A stretch of DNA of 5,526 bases from a candidate division LCP-89 bacterium (GTDB lineage Bacteria; Electryoneota; B3-LCP). A program made the position numbers and the translations under genes. The notes beneath the pieces were generated by a model. The model was not told the origin of the DNA, ran no database searches, and was given only the letters and a program-made list of their open reading frames with translations. Shown one piece after another: positions 1 to 5,526 of the stretch (positions are counted from its first letter, which is position 1; the number at the start of each line of letters is the position of its first letter). Where the stretch lies: contig JALGZU010000409.1 in the NCBI GenBank assembly GCA_025774735.1, positions 1-5,526 on the forward strand, in the 5' to 3' direction.

Positions 1-2413
1 CGCCAGGATCCAGGATCGTCAACCCTGACGGTGCGATGACCGGGGCGTTGACAGTCATGTTGAAGTAACTTTCCCAGGTGGAGACGCCCGATGAAGCGGT
101 CAGCGTGTAAGCGACCATGTGCTGATCCTCTACAACTGGATCGACTTCGACCTGGAAACCATCGGGTACGGAGAGTGAATCTCCTGCGCCGATGTCGCCG
201 TAGTATTGTGTACCATCAATGACCGTGACCAGCGGATCGTCCGTGACGATGACAGCATTCGTTGCCGGTGCCGTTTCGATGCCGACGTTCTTCAACTCGA
301 TGGAAAGATCCACTGTCTCACCGAAATCCCATTGGCCATTGTTGTTGCCGACGACGGCGTCGTTGATCTCATAAGAATTGTAGACGACATAGGGTCCGGA
401 CGGCGGTATGATCGGAATCACGGACTGATAGGGCAGGTAGTTGTGCGCCGAGACTGTGATCGTCAGATCGCCGGGGAGGATGGGTCCGGGAGTAAACTCG
501 AGGGTGATACTCCCCGAAGCGTCCGTATAACCCACCGCGTAAACCTCGTCATTCTGGGCGCAGACCAGCGCTCCTTCGAATCCAACGTTAACGGTCAACG
601 TACTCGTGCCGATCAGCATAACGGCTGGATGTGTTACCGCCAAAGTCTGCATCGTGTTCGTCCAGGCGTCGGTGCAGGCGTCACCCAGCCACAGGTAGGT
701 ACGGATATTGGACTCGCCGTAGATACCATGCACATTGTAGACTGTGATATTAGCGAAATTCGACGCGTAGCCGATGTGATTGATGCCCAGATCGTAGATC
801 GCCTTGTAGAACTCCTTGTCGTAGTCGTGGTTGGGGATGGTGTACGACGGGATGATGGCGCCGTTGACGGCGATGGCCGCAGCCGGAGCTTTCATAAAGG
901 ATTCGGCCAGACAGTCACCGTTGTAGCCCGGGAAGTCCATGTTGTCACAGCAGACGTCGTAGTGGACGAAATAACGGTCGAAGTTGGTCAACTGGTAGAC
1001 TTCCGTGGCCGTGAAACTCCCTGAAGGAGACCAGCCGATCCAGGCCGTTTGTGATCCGTGGCCGCGGTAGTTCAGGATGCCTGAGCTGTTCGTATTCAGG
1101 TAATTGATCACGTCTTGGTTCGTTGCTCCCGCGCCGCCGTATGCCGTCCCGAAGATCGGCACCTGGATGGAATACGGGTAGGTGCGGATCTCTTCCTTGC
1201 ACTGGGTATATTTCAATGGGTACTGCTCTGAGTGAGCCACCAGCAGGGTGTGTTCAGCCCAGTTGGACACTTCGGGTGCGGTCAGATAAGCCATGATTTT
1301 ATCCAACTGATGGGTCAGATCGGTGGCACCGTCGTAAACGATGCGTCCGATGACCAGGTCGGCCAGGTAGTCGTCCGGGCCGTCCATCATGGTGTACCAG
1401 GAATCCGAGTAAGTATTATCTGGGGGGGCCACCCAGTAGTACATGGGCACGTCCACGGCGCCGGGACCGCCGCTGTAATAAGCATCACCGACCAGCAGGA
1501 CATATTCCAAGCCGTAGGCATTGTAGAGTTGGGTAATATATGCCTTGATTTCTTCCGGTGTTTCGAAGCCGGGCTCGATGACCCGAATTTCCGCCTCATA
1601 GCCCTGAGCGTGCCGAAAGTCGACCAGCTCCTGAATGTAGGGAACCGCCGGGATTGTCGTTACCACCAGGAAGTTGGTACCCGGGTCATCTGTGCCGCCG
1701 TGATCGAGAGGAAAACCGAGATGGTCGAAGTTAATGATCGCGGCTCCGTATATCGTCTGGAATGGGTAGGTGATCGGTTTTCTTTCGTGGGTGAATTCTC
1801 GGGTGGCATTATAGCCGAAATAGTCGATTGTAACCCTCATCCTGGTGGCGACGGTCAGTTCGCCTGTTGCGGGATTACAGGTTATGGGATGAACTTCCAG
1901 CCGGGTCAGGCGCACGTCCCGCCAGATTTGCGGCTCGTCGACGACGGCTGCGCGCTCAGGATAAACTGCGTTCTGCGCGTAAAAGCCTCTGTCGATGGTG
2001 AAAGGGGGATCCGCCTCCCCGTCCTTGGTCAGCTCCTGCGCCGGCCAGACATTATAGCCGGACAAGGTTATACTCTCCAGTACTTCGACGGAAACGCGCA
2101 GGTCGCTGCGGTCGGGGATTCCGACCAGTGCGGTCACGACGGGCAATTCAGGCTTGCCAACCTCGCGCAGTTTGGCGTTGTCACCGAAACTGAGCAGGTG
2201 ATAAAGATCTCCCGCTTCGACGACTTCCTCCACGTAGAAGCCGGGTAAGGTCAGGTCTAAGACCGTCGCCGCTTGCGAGTGGGAGATCAGTTTGGTTTCT
2301 GGTGCGGACGGTGTCGCGTTGTTTGCTGCCACCCACTCAGCCTGGGCATATACGAAGCAGCACAAGGTAGCGGCCAGCGCGATGCACAAAACCATTAACA
2401 TCCTGTTATACAT
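1..2413 (-). CDS. Secreted gingipain-family cysteine peptidase (peptidase C25), C-terminus beyond the window
   Basis: The frame is open from the ATG at 2413 to the window edge, 804 codons without a stop. Residues 1-25 form a Sec signal peptide: Arg4, a hydrophobic core, and probable cleavage after AQA (Ala25); no good lipobox is present. About 26-240 resembles the C25 propeptide region. The catalytic domain starts near 245 (NFLVVTT) and carries LEYVLLVGDAYY, YSDSWY...DLVIGRI (to Ile358), NYRGHGSQTAW with His452, and YDVCCDNMDF with Cys488/Cys489, followed by CLAE at 501-504. From memory of Kgp, the GHGSETAW His and NCC Cys are the catalytic pair 33 residues apart; here the second Cys is 37 after His. 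An Ig-like domain follows (about 595-670, ending SAHNYLPYQS), then a CARDB-like module from 674 with NNNGQWDFGE. The protein is probably a zymogen exported to the periplasm or surface, degrading peptides outside the cell. It has its own promoter and a strong ribosome binding site, separate from the ssb cluster. Substrate preference is unknown. Family assignment is strong; the missing C-terminus hides any type IX or other sorting domain. Confidence 0.9.
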   Translation of the reverse strand, partial: MYNRMLMVLCIALAATLCCFVYAQAEWVAANNATPSAPETKLISHSQAATVLDLTLPGFYVEEVVEAGDLYHLLSFGDNAKLREVGKPELPVVTALVGIPDRSDLRVSVEVLESITLSGYNVWPAQELTKDGEADPPFTIDRGFYAQNAVYPERAAVVDEPQIWRDVRLTRLEVHPITCNPATGELTVATRMRVTIDYFGYNATREFTHERKPITYPFQTIYGAAIINFDHLGFPLDHGGTDDPGTNFLVVTTIPAVPYIQELVDFRHAQGYEAEIRVIEPGFETPEEIKAYITQLYNAYGLEYVLLVGDAYYSGGPGAVDVPMYYWVAPPDNTYSDSWYTMMDGPDDYLADLVIGRIVYDGATDLTHQLDKIMAYLTAPEVSNWAEHTLLVAHSEQYPLKYTQCKEEIRTYPYSIQVPIFGTAYGGAGATNQDVINYLNTNSSGILNYRGHGSQTAWIGWSPSGSFTATEVYQLTNFDRYFVHYDVCCDNMDFPGYNGDCLAESFMKAPAAAIAVNGAIIPSYTIPNHDYDKEFYKAIYDLGINHIGYASNFANITVYNVHGIYGESNIRTYLWLGDACTDAWTNTMQTLAVTHPAVMLIGTSTLTVNVGFEGALVCAQNDEVYAVGYTDASGSITLEFTPGPILPGDLTITVSAHNYLPYQSVIPIIPPSGPYVVYNSYEINDAVVGNNNGQWDFGETVDLSIELKNVGIETAPATNAVIVTDDPLVTVIDGTQYYGDIGAGDSLSVPDGFQVEVDPVVEDQHMVAYTLTASSGVSTWESYFNMTVNAPVIAPSGLTILDPG

Positions 2414-2418
2414 GAGCT

Positions 2419-2424
2419 CCTCCT
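2419..2424 (-). promoter_or_regulatory. Shine-Dalgarno site of the C25 peptidase gene
   Basis: The minus strand reads AGGAGG five bases before the ATG at 2413. This is a full-strength ribosome binding site. It decides the start in favour of Met1 over the in-frame Met5 and Met7 codons, and keeps the Arg4-containing n-region of the signal peptide. Confidence 0.8.
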
Positions 2425-2469
2425 CAAGTGCAGTGCATTAAATTACTTCTAATATTTCATTTAGACTAA

Positions 2470-2498
2470 AAGATACGCATTTTTTCATTAGATGTCAA
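2470..2498 (-). promoter_or_regulatory. Predicted sigma70 promoter of the C25 peptidase gene
   Basis: On the minus strand a perfect -35 box TTGACA (2498-2493) is followed by a 17-base spacer and a -10 box TATCTT (2475-2470). The -10 box differs from TATAAT at two positions. Transcription should start near 2463, giving a leader of about 50 bases before the ATG at 2413. The upstream DNA is AT-rich. The promoter implies that the peptidase is transcribed independently of ssb. This is sequence-pattern evidence only. Confidence 0.65.
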
Positions 2499-2524
2499 GG
2501 GGTCGGCGAAAATAAACCAAATAT

Positions 2525-2537
2525 TTTACACTTTACA
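2525..2537 (-). repeat. TGTAAA direct repeat upstream of the peptidase promoter
   Basis: The minus strand reads TGTAAA-G-TGTAAA, two copies of a hexamer at a 7-base period, about 27 bases upstream of the -35 box. It could be a regulator half-site pair or part of an UP-like element. It could equally be chance in AT-rich DNA. Nothing in the sequence identifies a regulator. Confidence 0.25.
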
Positions 2538-2541
2538 ATAT

Positions 2542-2569
2542 GTTTTCCCGAATCGTTCGGCGCTAAAAC
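2542..2569 (-). terminator. Imperfect hairpin at the end of ssb, possible weak terminator
   Basis: On the ssb transcript an inner perfect stem CCGAA/TTCGG with a three-base CGA loop (2560-2548) is enclosed by an outer GTTTT/AAAAC pairing (2569-2565 with 2546-2542). The ssb TAG stop lies at the junction between the two stems. No U-tract follows the stem, so it does not fit a standard intrinsic terminator. It may instead protect the mRNA 3' end, or be of no consequence. Confidence 0.3.
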
Positions 2570-2991
2570 GGGACATCTTCCTCGTCCTTGTCCGCGGGGC
2601 TTTCGGGTGCATCAGGGGGCGGTGGAATGGGTTCGCGGTCGCCGCGCCCGCCTTCCGGAGCCGCATCGAGAAAGACAAAGTTATCCGTGATTACCTCTGT
2701 AATGTACTTCTTCTGGCCGTCTTGATCTTCCCAACTGCGATGCGTCAAACGTCCTTCTACATAGACCCGTGATCCTTTTTTAAGGTAATTGGTAATCGTT
2801 TCCGCTCTGGGGCCCCACGCTACCACGTTGTGCCACTGCGTTTCATCCTGCCATTCTCCGTTCTTGTCCTTGAAACGCCTGTTTGTTGCCAGACTGAACG
2901 AGGTCACGCTTTGCCCCGAAGGCGTTGCGCGCAATTCCGGATCCCGTCCCAGATTGCCGATCAGCATGACTTTATTAAGTGAACGTGCCAT
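2563..2991 (-). CDS. ssb: Single-stranded DNA-binding protein SSB
   Basis: This 142-residue protein coats single-stranded DNA in replication, recombination and repair, normally as a tetramer. The OB-fold occupies about residues 1-109. It shows the family N-terminus (SLNKVMLIGNLGRDPELR), SFSLATNR, QWHNVVAWG and GSRVYVEGRL. A short, Gly/Pro-rich disordered linker with four consecutive prolines (about 110-134) follows. The acidic tip DEEDVPF (136-142) is the conserved peptide that recruits partner proteins. The linker and total length are on the short side compared with E. coli SSB (178 aa). The ATG at 2991 is supported by a ribosome binding site seven bases upstream. The gene sits 39 bp after the VanZ-like gene, so it is probably the last gene of the acpS-nnr operon. 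Identity is secure. Confidence 0.97.
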   Translation of the reverse strand: MARSLNKVMLIGNLGRDPELRATPSGQSVTSFSLATNRRFKDKNGEWQDETQWHNVVAWGPRAETITNYLKKGSRVYVEGRLTHRSWEDQDGQKKYITEVITDNFVFLDAAPEGGRGDREPIPPPPDAPESPADKDEEDVPF

Positions 2992-2997
2992 GATTGA

Positions 2998-3017
2998 TCC
3001 TCCTATGTCCTCCTATG
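2998..3017 (-). promoter_or_regulatory. Tandemly duplicated ribosome binding site upstream of ssb
   Basis: The minus strand carries two exact, adjacent copies of the 10-base unit CATAGGAGGA. Each contains a full AGGAGG. The proximal copy (3004-2999) lies seven bases from the ssb ATG, an ideal distance. The distal copy (3014-3009) lies 17 bases away and is too far to place the ribosome directly. It may act as a standby site, or be a neutral tandem duplication. Confidence 0.7.
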
Positions 3018-3030
3018 TTAAGTTTAGTAA

Positions 3031-3468
3031 TTATTGTATGTCTTTGCGGCGCTGCACAGAGCCGAAGATTTTCAGTTTGAAAATACTCCAAGAGAAGATG
3101 AGAACGCCCAGGATAACTCCCACGGCATCCGCGATGACATCAAAAACGGATGCGTATCTCCCCGGGACGTGAAGTTGGTGCCACTCGTCGAGAGCAGCGA
3201 AGAGGGCTCCGAAGCAGATCGTGATGATGACAAAATGAGTCCGCATCCAGCGTAAACCTGAAAAGTAAGTCAGCCTGGCGGTTAAATAACCCAGCACCCC
3301 AAATTCGACCAGATGCGCGAGTTTATCCCAGGAAAAATACCTGCCTTGGGGAATGATCGCTTTGTGGTATGAAGATAGTGCAAAGATCACAACGAGCCAG
3401 ACTAAGAAGGGGGCGAGTAGCCTAAATAGACGAAGTTTCGGGGCTGCCGGATCGATTTGACTCGTCAT
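3031..3468 (-). CDS. VanZ-like family small integral membrane protein
   Basis: This protein of about 145 residues has four predicted membrane helices, at roughly 14-33, 51-68, 78-93 and 108-128. It shows the VanZ-like signature: WDKLAHLVEFGVLGYL (Asp48, His52, Glu55), DEWHQ (94-98), PGR (102-104) and DVIADAVGVILG from Asp110. The founding member VanZ gives low-level teicoplanin resistance, but most chromosomal VanZ-like proteins have no known function, and nothing here suggests a resistance cassette. The C-terminus is short, basic and probably cytoplasmic. I chose the ATG at 3468 because it forms TGATG with the nnr stop, a classic coupling signal, with a weak G-rich site just upstream. A TTG at 3471 would add one residue. 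Translation therefore probably depends on nnr. ssb follows 39 bp downstream. Confidence 0.88.
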   Translation of the reverse strand: MTSQIDPAAPKLRLFRLLAPFLVWLVVIFALSSYHKAIIPQGRYFSWDKLAHLVEFGVLGYLTARLTYFSGLRWMRTHFVIITICFGALFAALDEWHQLHVPGRYASVFDVIADAVGVILGVLIFSWSIFKLKIFGSVQRRKDIQ

Positions 3469-5018
3469 CAAGCCCCCGGAATGACCTGGCGGATGGCGTC
3501 GGGGATAAGCCGGTCGATATCACCGGCCAGGGTAGCGGCTACGCCGATTTCTTTCGCCGCGATGTCACCCGCAAGACCGTGAAGATAGACCCCAACGCAG
3601 GCGGCGTGGACGGTTGGGCACCCCTGGGCCAGCAGTCCCAGAATCATGCCGGTCAGGACATCCCCTGATCCTCCCGTCGCCAGGGCTGCGTTTCCTGTTG
3701 GATTGCAGTAAACCTCACCACCCGGATCGGCGATGATCGTCGGAGATCCTTTCAATACCACCACCGTTCCCCAGGCCGCCGCTTTTTCCGCGGTAAAGTC
3801 AACCCGGTTAGCTAGGATCTCCGGGATGGGTGTGCCCGTCAATCTGGAAAATTCCCCCGGGTGAGGCGTCAGAATGGTGCCTGTCGGTAACAGTCCTGAA
3901 AAATCCTCTTCCTGGCACAACAGATTCAGTCCGTCGGCGTCGATGACCAAAGGTTTCTGGATTTCCGGGAGTAACTCACGTATAACTCGCCCGGTATCCG
4001 GGTGCTGAGAAAATCCCGGCCCGAGCGCGACGACATCAGCCCAGGAGACGTACTCTTCGATCATGGGCAGCGCTTCCGGACTGAGGCACTGATCCTGATT
4101 TTCAGGCAGCGGACAGGTCATCACCTCGGTCAGTTTGGTTTCCAGTATCGGATTCAGGCTGTGGGGAATACCCAGTTTGACAAGTCCTGCGCCGATCCGC
4201 AACGCAGACTGGGAAGCGAGTGTGGCGGCTCCAGTCATTCCGGGGGAGCCGGCCAACACGAATGCATTACCACAATCGCCTTTGTGAGCGGCAGGATCCC
4301 TATGGGGAAATCCTGCTCGTATGTCGTCTGCATCCAGGAGATTGAAAGGAATGTGAGTGCCCGCACGGATCCGGGGCGGGAGTGAAATCAGCGCCACGTG
4401 GACATCGCCAGCCAGATCCCTGCCGGGCGAGAGGATCAGCCCCCGTTTTAACAGTCCCATCGTAACCGTCCAGTCTGCAGCGACGGCGGATCCGGGAGAC
4501 GCCCCCGTATCGCCTTCAACGCCTGAAGGGATGTCTACGGACAGCACCGGTTCGGGCCGGTTGTTGATCCAGTCGATCATCCGGGCAGTCAAGCCTTTCG
4601 GTGGGCCCGTAATGCCCGTCCCCAGGAGGGCATCCACAATAAGGTCCACGTGACCAATTTTGGGCAACGGGCCGGAATCCTGGAGGATCTTCACATTACC
4701 GCCGACGGCCTTGAAGATATCGGCATTGGTGTGGGCATCGCCTTTCAGATCTTCCGGGGAGCAAGTAGACAGAAGCAGCACCTCCGCCCCGCGGTTTAGC
4801 AGGTGCCGTCCCAGCGCATAGCCGTCACCGCCGTTGTTCCCTTTCCCACAAACGATGAGGAAACTCTGCCGTTTAAAGTCGCCTTCCAGGATCCGGTCGA
4901 TGACGTTGATGATACCCAGGGAGGCGTTCTCCATGAGAATCAGACCGGGAATGCCGGCCTCTTCTATGGCTGCGGTATCCAGGGCCTTCATTTCCTTGGT
5001 GGTGGCGATTTTCTGCAT
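3468..5018 (-). CDS. nnr: Bifunctional NAD(P)H-hydrate epimerase / ADP-dependent NAD(P)H-hydrate dehydratase
   Basis: This 516-residue cytosolic enzyme repairs damaged NADHX/NADPHX. The N-terminal YjeF_N epimerase domain (about 1-215) interconverts R and S hydrates. It shows MENAS (29-33), the GKGNNGGDG loop (58-66), VDALLGTG with Asp129 as the likely catalytic acid/base, and VDIPSG (161-166). The C-terminal ribokinase-like dehydratase domain (about 230-516) shows HKGDCGNAFVLAGS (245-258), GPGFS (333-337), DADGLN (360-365), LTPHPGE (383-389) and NPTGNAALATGGSGD, in which Asp453 is the expected catalytic residue. All key motifs of both halves are intact, and the length matches full fusion proteins. 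An in-frame TAA at 5036-5034 leaves the ATG at 5018 as the only reasonable upstream start, although its ribosome binding site is poor. It lies 37 bp after acpS, a common pairing, and its stop overlaps the VanZ-like gene. Confidence 0.96.
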   Translation of the reverse strand: MQKIATTKEMKALDTAAIEEAGIPGLILMENASLGIINVIDRILEGDFKRQSFLIVCGKGNNGGDGYALGRHLLNRGAEVLLLSTCSPEDLKGDAHTNADIFKAVGGNVKILQDSGPLPKIGHVDLIVDALLGTGITGPPKGLTARMIDWINNRPEPVLSVDIPSGVEGDTGASPGSAVAADWTVTMGLLKRGLILSPGRDLAGDVHVALISLPPRIRAGTHIPFNLLDADDIRAGFPHRDPAAHKGDCGNAFVLAGSPGMTGAATLASQSALRIGAGLVKLGIPHSLNPILETKLTEVMTCPLPENQDQCLSPEALPMIEEYVSWADVVALGPGFSQHPDTGRVIRELLPEIQKPLVIDADGLNLLCQEEDFSGLLPTGTILTPHPGEFSRLTGTPIPEILANRVDFTAEKAAAWGTVVVLKGSPTIIADPGGEVYCNPTGNAALATGGSGDVLTGMILGLLAQGCPTVHAACVGVYLHGLAGDIAAKEIGVAATLAGDIDRLIPDAIRQVIPGA

Positions 5019-5055
5019 GAGTGGTTTCTCGGCTTAAGACAGTCCAGTTGACGGA

Positions 5056-5448
5056 TCACTCTCCGGGCAACAAAAGCACCACGGCTGCCGCTGCGTAGTT
5101 CGAATGAGTCAGGGAGAGATATACCTGGCGGTTCTTCAGGCGGTGCTGCAGCTTGCCTGATAGATTCAGTCTTAGGACACCATCTTCCATAACGGTTTCG
5201 ATCTGGCGCCAGGGCACAGCTTTTAATTCCGGATCCGACAGGGCTTTGAAGAATGCCTCCTTGGCGGCGAAGCGGGCGGCGTAGGATGAAAACGAGTCGC
5301 GCTTGGAGTCGCAGTAGCTGCGTTCGCCTTCGGTAAAAATCTTTTTCAAAAGGTCCGGGCTATGGCAGACAACACGGAAACTGTCCAGGTCGACCAGGTC
5401 TATGCCGATGCCCGGCAGCGACTTTCCCGAATCACCGGTTGAATTCAT
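5056..5448 (-). CDS. acpS: Holo-[acyl-carrier-protein] synthase (4'-phosphopantetheinyl transferase)
   Basis: AcpS transfers 4'-phosphopantetheine from coenzyme A to a serine of apo-ACP, activating it for fatty acid synthesis; the enzyme is cytosolic, Mg-dependent and usually trimeric. The 130-residue product shows GIGIDLVDLDSF with the Mg ligand Asp17, FTEGERSYC (38-46), the signature ARFAAKEAFFKAL (58-70) with Glu64 as second metal ligand, and SLTHS (112-116). The length is normal for the family. About ten residues precede the usual GIGID start, but no better-placed ATG, GTG or TTG exists within them. The ATG at 5448 has no clear ribosome binding site and lies inside the end of the preceding gene, so translational coupling is likely. 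nnr follows 37 bp downstream. Confidence 0.96.
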   Translation of the reverse strand: MNSTGDSGKSLPGIGIDLVDLDSFRVVCHSPDLLKKIFTEGERSYCDSKRDSFSSYAARFAAKEAFFKALSDPELKAVPWRQIETVMEDGVLRLNLSGKLQHRLKNRQVYLSLTHSNYAAAAVVLLLPGE

Positions 5449-5526
5449 CGTCTTCGAGAATGGCTAGAAGTTCGGATATGGCGTCGATTTCCCGGTCGGC
5501 GTGCGGCTCCGGTCCGCCGTGCACGT
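5432..5526 (-). CDS. C-terminal tail of an unidentified gene upstream of acpS (partial)
   Basis: A minus-strand frame enters from the window edge and reads 30 codons to a TGA at 5434-5432, overlapping the acpS start by 17 bases. The tail is acidic and helix-like near its end (SELLAILEDDEFNR). Its codons mostly end in G or C, as in the neighbouring genes. The two competing frames give a short basic, low-quality peptide or stop early. Thirty residues are too few to name a family. I considered PdxJ, a frequent acpS neighbour, but the residues do not match what I recall of its C-terminus. Confidence 0.5.
   Translation of the reverse strand, partial: VHGGPEPHADREIDAISELLAILEDDEFNR

Noticed and set aside
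206..1024. Plus-strand open frame of 272 codons
   Set aside because: It is codon-for-codon antisense to the C25 peptidase frame. It stays open because TTA, CTA and TCA codons are rare in that gene, and it ends where the peptidase uses TCA. The translation has no recognisable motifs.
945..1202. Minus-strand open frame of 85 codons
   Set aside because: It lies on the coding strand but in a different frame from the peptidase, across its active-site region. The Arg/Pro-rich product is a typical out-of-frame reading.
1387..1599. Minus-strand open frame of 70 codons
   Set aside because: It is an out-of-frame reading inside the C25 catalytic domain; the true frame shows conserved motifs here.
1232..2248. 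Plus-strand open frame of 338 codons
   Set aside because: It is in the same codon register as the other antisense frame, directly opposite the propeptide and catalytic region. Its length is explained by codon bias of the real gene, with no domain or ribosome binding site support.
2414..2562. Riboswitch, small RNA or CRISPR leader in the only sizeable gap
   Set aside because: The 149 bases are accounted for by a hairpin, an AT-rich stretch, a promoter and a ribosome binding site. I saw no repeat-spacer pattern and no recognisable riboswitch core.
2789..3255. Plus-strand open frames across ssb and the VanZ-like gene
   Set aside because: They are antisense to two well-identified genes, and their translations show no family features.
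3031..3471. VanZ-like gene read as a glycopeptide resistance determinant
   Set aside because: No vanA-type ligase, vanH, vanX or regulator is present, and the gene sits in a housekeeping operon. The family is widespread without resistance.
4002..5051. Several plus-strand open frames opposite nnr
   Set aside because: All are antisense to a protein with intact motifs in both of its domains. None has a convincing ribosome binding site or a recognisable product.

Overview
The window is a moderately GC-rich stretch of bacterial chromosome in which every supportable gene lies on the minus strand, so transcription runs from high to low coordinates. No single gene fixes the taxon. A secreted gingipain-type (peptidase C25) protein with Ig-like and CARDB-like modules is typical of the FCB group and neighbouring uncultured phyla such as Zixibacteria, Latescibacteria, Cloacimonetes and Eisenbacteria. 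The peptidase promoter looks like a classic sigma70 TTGACA/TATCTT site rather than the Bacteroidota TTG/TAnnTTTG type, which argues mildly against Bacteroidota proper. This placement is inference only.

Right part (5526 to 2563): a tight housekeeping cluster. In transcription order it holds the last 30 codons of an unidentified gene, acpS (holo-ACP synthase, start overlapping the preceding gene), a bifunctional NAD(P)HX epimerase/dehydratase (nnr), a small VanZ-like membrane protein joined to nnr by a TGATG stop/start overlap, and ssb, preceded by a tandemly duplicated Shine-Dalgarno block. Gaps of 39 bp or less, or overlaps, suggest one operon. AcpS charges acyl carrier protein with phosphopantetheine, and Nnr repairs hydrated NAD(P)H. 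SSB belongs to DNA replication and repair, and the VanZ-like protein has no assigned role.

Middle (2562 to 2414): a 149-bp AT-rich gap. It holds a hairpin at the ssb stop codon, a TGTAAA direct repeat, a near-consensus sigma70 promoter and a strong ribosome binding site for the next gene.

Left part (2413 to 1): one uninterrupted minus-strand frame of 804 codons that runs off the window. It encodes a secreted C25 cysteine peptidase: signal peptide, long propeptide, catalytic domain with the GHGS histidine and a Cys-Cys nucleophile region, Ig-like domain, then CARDB-like repeat(s). The C-terminus is missing, so the surface-anchoring or secretion signal cannot be seen. Several long plus-strand open frames in this region are antisense shadows of this gene.

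I found no RNA genes, CRISPR arrays, insertion sequences or attachment sites. I see no clear evidence of a wholly new system. The points most worth a second look are the peptidase's active-site neighbourhood and modular tail, the duplicated ssb ribosome binding site, and the acpS-nnr-vanZ-ssb gene order.
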